Of a stretch of 10,649 nt of DNA, positions 7,801 through 10,649 are shown one piece after another (the stretch's first letter is position 1; each line of letters opens with the position of its first letter). Where the stretch lies: positions 1-10,649 of the forward strand of contig CANIMM010000081.1 of assembly GCA_947468255.1 (NCBI GenBank). Direction: 5' to 3'. The DNA comes from Chitinophagaceae bacterium (GTDB lineage Bacteria; Bacteroidota; Bacteroidia; Chitinophagales; Chitinophagaceae). Made by a program: the position numbers and the translations under genes. Below the pieces are notes generated by a model, which was not told where the DNA came from, did no database searches, and worked only from the letters and a program-made list of their open reading frames with translations.

Positions 7801-8526
7801 ACCATAGCCACTAATACTGGAACAGGGACTTCATACACTTATAGTTACACAGGAACTAGTTTCACTACCTATGGCCCAAGTTCAACAAAACCTAAAGATG
7901 GAGGAACCTACACTGTTAAAGGAACTGTTGCGGCAAGTTCGGATGGAAATTATACAGCTGCCAGTTCTAGTCCTACAGCATTTAAAATTGCACTCAATTT
8001 GTCTTTAGGGAATAGCTATGGTGGTGGGACAGTTGCCTATATTCTTAAGTTAGGTGATATTGGATATGATCCATTACAACAACACGGATTAATTATTTCT
8101 GTTGATTTAACAGCATCAAATACTAGTATTATTTGGGGTACGGAAGGTGTATTAATTGGGGCAACAGGCGGTTTTGATAACTTTACTCCTCCTAATGGTA
8201 CGTCAACATTTGTGGAATTAGGGGCAGGCATCAATAATACAAATCTAATTATTGCATCAGAAGGTACTGTTATATCATATGCGGCAAGATTAGCAAAAGC
8301 GTATAATGGTGGATTATATACTAACTGGTATCTACCTAGCTTCTCTGAACTTTATGGTATTAGTTTAAATAGATTAAATCTTGGAACAAACACGTATACA
8401 TATCATTGGACATCGACTGAAGAAGATCAAAATAATGCAAAGCTAGTAACATTAGGGTCAGGGAATTTATATGCTTTAGCGAAAGGGTTTGCAAATGGTG
8501 GAGTTCGTGCAGTACGTGTTTTTTAA
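4834..8526 (+). CDS. Large modular surface protein, tail-fibre-like repeats and Lcl/DUF1566 C-terminus
   Basis: A 1230-residue exported protein, probably an adhesin or surface fibre. AAGG at 4822-4825 is a usable ribosome-binding site. Modules in order: signal peptide (1-26); a Bacteroidota N-terminal module opening GLNFQGVAR and ending near SVAYAQFANSV (27-145); a GGTG linker; three 60-residue repeats (190-369) with VDKVxGKxLSxND, EKxKLAAI and GANTGDQDLSL, resembling phage tail-fibre neck repeats; a second GGTG segment (464); paired 30-residue repeats (570 and 722); a YadA-head-like stretch NNTAVGVSALNLNTSGDYNT (634-706); GFLPPR (830-835) with a YYNGNAW motif; two MBG-like modules of about 85 residues (884-969, 970-1053); and an Lcl/DUF1566 domain (1058-1230) with NWYLPSFSEL, HWTSTEE and a terminal VRAVRVF. 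There is no T9SS sorting domain at its end. It follows a T9SS-sorted protein by 43 nt. Binding target is unknown. Confidence 0.9.
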   Translation: MQKINLLNKLLFLFVFTLLIKTGTAQTGLNFQGVARSSTNAVLVSQAITIKLTILQGSATGTAEYTETRKVTTNAQGLFTAVIGDAGALSNIGDFATINWKLTPKFLKIEMDPAAGANFITMGTTQFQSVAYAQFANSVAAENIAGILPVSSGGTGLSSLTAFKTALAIDKINNTADVDKPLSTSTQMALALKANTTDVTTSLATKVDKVSGKDLSTNDYTTTEKSKLAAITGANTGDQDLSLYATTASVALKVNTTDISASLDTKVDKVIGKNLSTNDFSNTEKNKLAAIIGANTGDQDLSLLATSASVALKANTSDINASLDTKVDKVIGKDLSSNDFSTTEKNKLAAIIGANTGDQDLSLLATSASVALKANTSDINTSLALKENQSNKSADVLLGGTDANDILYPTQKAVKAYVAANTASGGIADGGITTIKLADLAVTDSKIADVAASKITGTLGVAHGGTGATTLTGIVKGNGTGAFTAATAGTDYLMPDGSAANLNSFPTLNQNTTGNAATATTAITAGNITAASNSTLTSLPNLALVGTISSGTISLTTDIKTSGAITAGTVTYLNTHGTSGQVLSTTGSGTLTWTTISGGSGVPYTGATGAVNLGAYDLKVNGLIIGKGGGSQLNNTAVGVSALNLNTSGDYNTAFGGGALVSNIVGTGNTAIGAGADVAFDNLTNATVIGSGASVIRSNFIQLGNRSVENVSTYGTLTAGDVTYPKTHGTANQVLKTTGTGTLSWATVSGGVSSVESISGTSNVKGATISGTTLTLTPADASNGGIVTTGVQTFVGAKTFSGTVSANTLGVGINAPNASAVLEASSSTQGFLPPRMTLEQRIAITSPAQGLMIYCTNCGANGEPEYYNGNAWMNFAGTATSKSTPTINITVGTYTFTTSTSQGPNSATNSGTGSTYAYTYLGTGSTTYASSATRPTNAGTYSVTVSLSASGDGNYNAATASAAFTIAQAIPTVTPTIGTYNYSGTEQGPTIATNTGTGTSYTYSYTGTSFTTYGPSSTKPKDGGTYTVKGTVAASSDGNYTAASSSPTAFKIALNLSLGNSYGGGTVAYILKLGDIGYDPLQQHGLIISVDLTASNTSIIWGTEGVLIGATGGFDNFTPPNGTSTFVELGAGINNTNLIIASEGTVISYAARLAKAYNGGLYTNWYLPSFSELYGISLNRLNLGTNTYTYHWTSTEEDQNNAKLVTLGSGNLYALAKGFANGGVRAVRVF
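5401..5969 (+). repeat. Three tandem 180-bp repeats plus a partial fourth
   Basis: The period is exactly 180 bp: units at 5401-5580, 5581-5760 and 5761-5940, then a partial copy to about 5969. Units two and three are the closest: 5679-5789 and 5859-5969 are identical over 111 bp. Unit one is more diverged. Each encodes one 60-residue module. The in-frame period means unit number can change without breaking the protein. Confidence 0.95.
6541..7086 (+). repeat. Paired 30-residue modules flanking the YadA-like segment
   Basis: Residues 570-599 (6541-6630) and 722-751 (6997-7086) share VTYxxTHGTxxQVLxTTGxG, followed by TLxW and an SGG end. The DNA copies are clearly diverged, so this is an old duplication. 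They bracket the YadA-head-like part of the large surface protein and probably act as strand-forming joints between modules. Confidence 0.7.
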
Positions 8527-8540
8527 AAATTGAAACCAAA

Positions 8541-8587
8541 GTTGATCTATTGCTATTTAATTAAGAATTATATATCAATAGACCAAC
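8541..8587. terminator. Long imperfect hairpin between convergent genes
   Basis: Positions 8541-8552 pair with 8576-8587 (12 bp with a single A-C mismatch at the fifth pair). Inside the loop, TAATT (8558-8562) can pair with AATTA (8566-8570). It starts 15 nt after the stop of the large surface gene. On the plus strand no T-run follows. On the minus strand the sequence after the stem is T-rich (TTTGGTTTCAATTTTT), so it suits termination of the SCO operon better. It may slow or protect both convergent transcripts. Confidence 0.45.
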
Positions 8588-8680
8588 TCTACGAATATGG
8601 AAAATTCGGCAACATTGACTGGATTCTACAATTAAGCGCATAGTTTGCAGGGTTGAGGAAGATGAAATACAAATTATCAA

Positions 8681-8777
8681 ATGCTGATAGGGAAGAATAC
8701 CAAAGGAATTCTAGAACAAGAAGCCCAAATAGCTGCGTTAAAAAAAGGAATTGGAGGAATTAAAACAATTAATATAA
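8681..8777 (+). pseudogene. Decayed coiled-coil C-terminal tail
   Basis: An open frame from 8681 reads MLIGKNTKGILEQEAQIAALKK and then loses its pattern. After deleting one A from the seven-A run at 8740-8746 it continues as ELEELKQLI and stops with TAA at 8775-8777. The joined end ILEQEAQIAALKKELEELKQ is a heptad-patterned coiled coil of the type that ends many Bacteroidota surface and tail-fibre proteins, often after an intramolecular chaperone (Peptidase_S74) domain. No such domain is recognisable upstream (8527-8680). A further frame change near 8702 would add EEYQR in front. I read it as the last scrap of a surface-protein gene next to the intact one. Confidence 0.5.
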
Positions 8778-8785
8778 AATCTTGA

Positions 8786-9442
8786 TTAAAGGTCTTTTTT
8801 CAAAATCTTAATATCATTTAAAACCCTACTAATATCATTCATATTCGTAGCATTATAAACACCCCTGATTTGTTTTTGATTATCTACCAAATACATTTTA
8901 TCTGTATGTATAAAAGTACTGGTATCAGTTGACTTATTATTGTCTGCAAAAAAAGAGGCTCTTCCTAAAGTATAGATAGTTGATTTATCGCCTGTTAATA
9001 AATGCCAAAAACCAGGATTGATATTATTCTGGTCGCCATAAATTTTTAATTTTTTCACTGAATCAACGCGTGGCATAACCGAAAAAGAAACGATTTCAAC
9101 ATTTTGCATGGTAGAAATGCTATCCTGCAATAACTTAAAACACTTTGTCATTTTAGGGCAAATACTCGGGCATGTGGTGAAGAAGAAATTGGCAATATAG
9201 ATTTTACCGATGAGCGAGTCTGAGCCAAATCTTTTCCCTGTTTGATCCACCAAATTGAAATGGGCAATAGGATGCATGTTTTTCGAATCCCATGTGGGAG
9301 TTAAGTCTTGTGAATTATAATAGGGTAAACTTTCAATAGGATGGGTAAATACATTACAGCTCGCTAAATTGAGTATAAGAAATAGTACTGCCAATAATTT
9401 AACGAGCAACTGGCATACAATCCTTCGCAGATAAAGTACCAT
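8786..9442 (-). CDS. SCO1/SenC-family lipoprotein (copper chaperone/thiol reductase)
   Basis: A 218-residue member of the SCO1/SenC family (thioredoxin fold), which binds copper and helps assemble the CuA centre of cytochrome oxidase or maintains thiols in the envelope. The copper ligands are present: CPSIC at Cys91 and Cys95, and His179 in FIHTDK. The fold is shown by HFNLVDQTGKRFGSDSLIGK, then IANFFFTT before the CxxxC. The N-terminus has a hydrophobic stretch ending in LASC, so Cys29 is a probable lipidation site. The ATG at 9442 overlaps the upstream gene by 44 nt. A TTG at 9409 would give a more typical 17-residue lipoprotein signal with an 11-nt overlap, so the true start is uncertain. 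It is the third gene of a minus-strand operon after a multicopper oxidase and a MORN-like lipoprotein, which supports a copper role. Confidence 0.92.
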   Translation of the reverse strand: MVLYLRRIVCQLLVKLLAVLFLILNLASCNVFTHPIESLPYYNSQDLTPTWDSKNMHPIAHFNLVDQTGKRFGSDSLIGKIYIANFFFTTCPSICPKMTKCFKLLQDSISTMQNVEIVSFSVMPRVDSVKKLKIYGDQNNINPGFWHLLTGDKSTIYTLGRASFFADNNKSTDTSTFIHTDKMYLVDNQKQIRGVYNATNMNDISRVLNDIKILKKDL

Positions 9443-9956
9443 ATATTTTATTGTTTTTCACGGTGTAATTGGAAATTAAATTACCGGTTGAATCCCAAAT
9501 TCTTTGCACCCCATCTTCCATTCCATTGATATAATTTTTTTCTTCTTGTATTTTTCCGAAATGAAAATAAACAATTTGTTTTCCGTCGTATTTATCATGA
9601 TTGTAATTAAACAAATACCTCAGGTTCCCATTTGGCCACCATTGTTTAAAAACTCCTTGTATTTCTCCCTTAGCAAATTGCCGTTCTAATAATTTTTCAC
9701 CAGTATTGTAAAAGCCAATAGCCAAGCCTTGTTCTTTGCCTTTAATTATTGGCAACCGATAAACTATCCTTCCGTCATATTCAACTTGAATCATGTACCC
9801 ATTAAATGGTCGATTTTTATAAGACCACCCGCTATCTGATTTTAATAACAAGGGGTCAATATTTTTAACCAAAAACTGTGGAGGTTCATTTTTGCTATTA
9901 CATGCTGCCACTAGAATGGCACTGAGGTATAATATTACAAATGAGTTAACTTTCAA
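9399..9956 (-). CDS. MORN-repeat-like lipoprotein (YwqK-like), TTG start
   Basis: A 185-residue protein with a lipoprotein signal: KVNSFVILYLSAILVAAC, Cys19 being the lipidation site. The mature part has repeated MORN-type variants as in YwqK-like proteins: FNGYMIQVEYDGRIVYRLP, GLAIGFYNTGEKLLERQF, GVFKQWWPNGNLRYLFNY, GKQIVYFHFGKIQEEKNY and GVQRIWDSTGNLISNY, each about 20-24 residues and rich in G, Y and W. These form a beta-sheet ribbon; their role is usually protein or membrane contact. The start codon is TTG at 9956, since no ATG occurs before residue 54 and the signal peptide needs this start. The upstream oxidase stop lies 6 nt away and in the same frame (TAA, then two codons, then TTG), implying translational coupling. 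Its job with SCO and the oxidase is unknown. Confidence 0.82.
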   Translation of the reverse strand: MKVNSFVILYLSAILVAACNSKNEPPQFLVKNIDPLLLKSDSGWSYKNRPFNGYMIQVEYDGRIVYRLPIIKGKEQGLAIGFYNTGEKLLERQFAKGEIQGVFKQWWPNGNLRYLFNYNHDKYDGKQIVYFHFGKIQEEKNYINGMEDGVQRIWDSTGNLISNYTVKNNKIYGTLSAKDCMPVAR

Positions 9957-9962
9957 AGTAAA

Positions 9963-10649
9963 TTAATTTACTAAAAATTGGCCCATCATACCGCCATCTT
10001 CGTGATTTGAAAAATGACAATGGTACATGTAGGGATTAACGGCATCTGAAAAATCATCAAATTTTGCTATTACGGTCACCGTTTCTCCCAACGGCACATA
10101 TACGGTATCTTTCCAGCCCGACTCGTGCTCACCTACTGTTCCGGAGCTTCTTGCTATTATTTTGAATTGCACATCATGTACATGAAAAGAATGTCCAAAA
10201 ATATTGTTGTTTACAATTGTCCATTTCTCAATGGCATTTAATTGAATCGTTTGATTGATAGTCGTAAACCCATATGTATTATTATCAAATGTAAATGCTG
10301 AGCCTGCTTGACCGCCGGTTATATTAATGGTTCTGCTATTTGTCACATCGGCATTTGTCCAGTAATTGTTATTAGCTAGCTTACTTGGTATTGATGTTAT
10401 AGCAGTTGAAGTACTTGGGCCTACTTTCAAATGTAACACACTGAAATCCTTGTTGTTTAATAAGCTTCCGAAATCACCTGCAATAGCGGGTTCAGCACCC
10501 GGGAAGCCAAATTTTTGTCCAGTGTTATATGCTTTTAAATCAATAGCGCTTCCCACTGCATCATTTCCAAGATTTACTACAATTTCAACACGCTCACCTG
10601 GCATTATTTTTACTCTATTCGCCGTAATAGGCGCATTTAATAAGCCACC
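9963..10649 (-). CDS. Multicopper oxidase, C-terminal part (cut by window edge)
   Basis: The frame stays open to the right edge (reading GGLLNAPITANRVKI before the internal Met at 10604), so the N-terminal part lies outside the window; 228 residues are visible. The C-terminal cupredoxin domain has both copper signatures: HSFHVH in the segment at about 10171-10193 (HxxHxH), and HCHFSNHEDGGMM near 9980-10026 (HCHxxxHxxxGMM), which carries the type 1 cysteine and Met ligand and trinuclear histidines. PGERVEIVVNL is the standard phrase at the start of the third-domain approach. The family oxidises substrates such as Cu(I), phenols or bilirubin while reducing O2 to water. Followed after 6 nt by a MORN-like lipoprotein and then SCO, so a periplasmic copper-detoxifying or copper-maturation role is likely. 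CotA-, FtsP- or CueO-like identity cannot be told from this fragment. Confidence 0.95.
   Translation of the reverse strand, partial: GGLLNAPITANRVKIMPGERVEIVVNLGNDAVGSAIDLKAYNTGQKFGFPGAEPAIAGDFGSLLNNKDFSVLHLKVGPSTSTAITSIPSKLANNNYWTNADVTNSRTINITGGQAGSAFTFDNNTYGFTTINQTIQLNAIEKWTIVNNNIFGHSFHVHDVQFKIIARSSGTVGEHESGWKDTVYVPLGETVTVIAKFDDFSDAVNPYMYHCHFSNHEDGGMMGQFLVN

Noticed and set aside
8000..8526. Variable region of a diversity-generating retroelement in the Lcl/DUF1566 domain
   Set aside because: No reverse transcriptase, accessory gene or near-identical template repeat is present in the window.
8527..8643. Readthrough extension of the large surface protein
   Set aside because: The frame stays open for 38 codons, but the Lcl domain ends naturally at VRAVRVF and the added residues match no known module.
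8662..8763. Thirty-three-codon frame MKYKLSNADREEYQR and onward
   Set aside because: It overlaps the coiled-coil scrap in another frame and loses any pattern after residue 15; only its middle may belong to the remnant.
9504..9689. Plus-strand 61-residue frame
   Set aside because: It is antisense to the MORN-like lipoprotein, which has a clear signal peptide and repeats.

Overview
The window looks like AT-rich chromosomal DNA from a member of the Bacteroidota, most likely a Chitinophagaceae-type bacterium. The signs are a type IX secretion (T9SS) C-terminal sorting domain, 'GFLPPR' surface-protein modules, a seven-transmembrane AraC regulator, lipoprotein signals, weak or absent Shine-Dalgarno sequences and a TAnnTTTG-like promoter. 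The family assignment is inference; no RNA gene or marker gene is present.

Layout, left to right. A strong hairpin terminator (18-55) closes an operon outside the window. Two small exported proteins of unknown function follow (104-598 and 634-960, +). Next comes a secreted surface-type protein (1234-2009, +) broken by one frameshift that looks like a CA-dinucleotide duplication. An AHSA1/SRPBCC-family protein lies on the minus strand (2209-2616). A membrane-anchored AraC-family regulator (2989-4167, +) follows. Then come a short T9SS-sorted protein (4278-4790) and a 1230-residue modular surface protein (4834-8526), probably co-transcribed. The large protein combines tail-fibre-like 60-residue repeats, a YadA-head-like segment, a GFLPPR module, two MBG-like modules and a C-terminal Lcl/DUF1566 domain. 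Downstream is a short decayed coiled-coil tail (8681-8777).

The right end is a tightly packed minus-strand operon. It runs from a multicopper oxidase (cut by the window edge) through a MORN-like lipoprotein with a TTG start to a SCO1/SenC-type lipoprotein. This points to envelope copper handling or copper-enzyme maturation.

The least explained signal is a pair of about 79-bp non-coding elements (1046-1124 and 2730-2807). They are about 74% identical over an ungapped 58-nt core. Each starts at a promoter-like AGTTGCATCTTTC and ends in a terminator-like hairpin plus T-run. They may be a small RNA family, a leader/attenuator or a dispersed repeat. No CRISPR array, transposase, integrase, tRNA or rRNA was seen.
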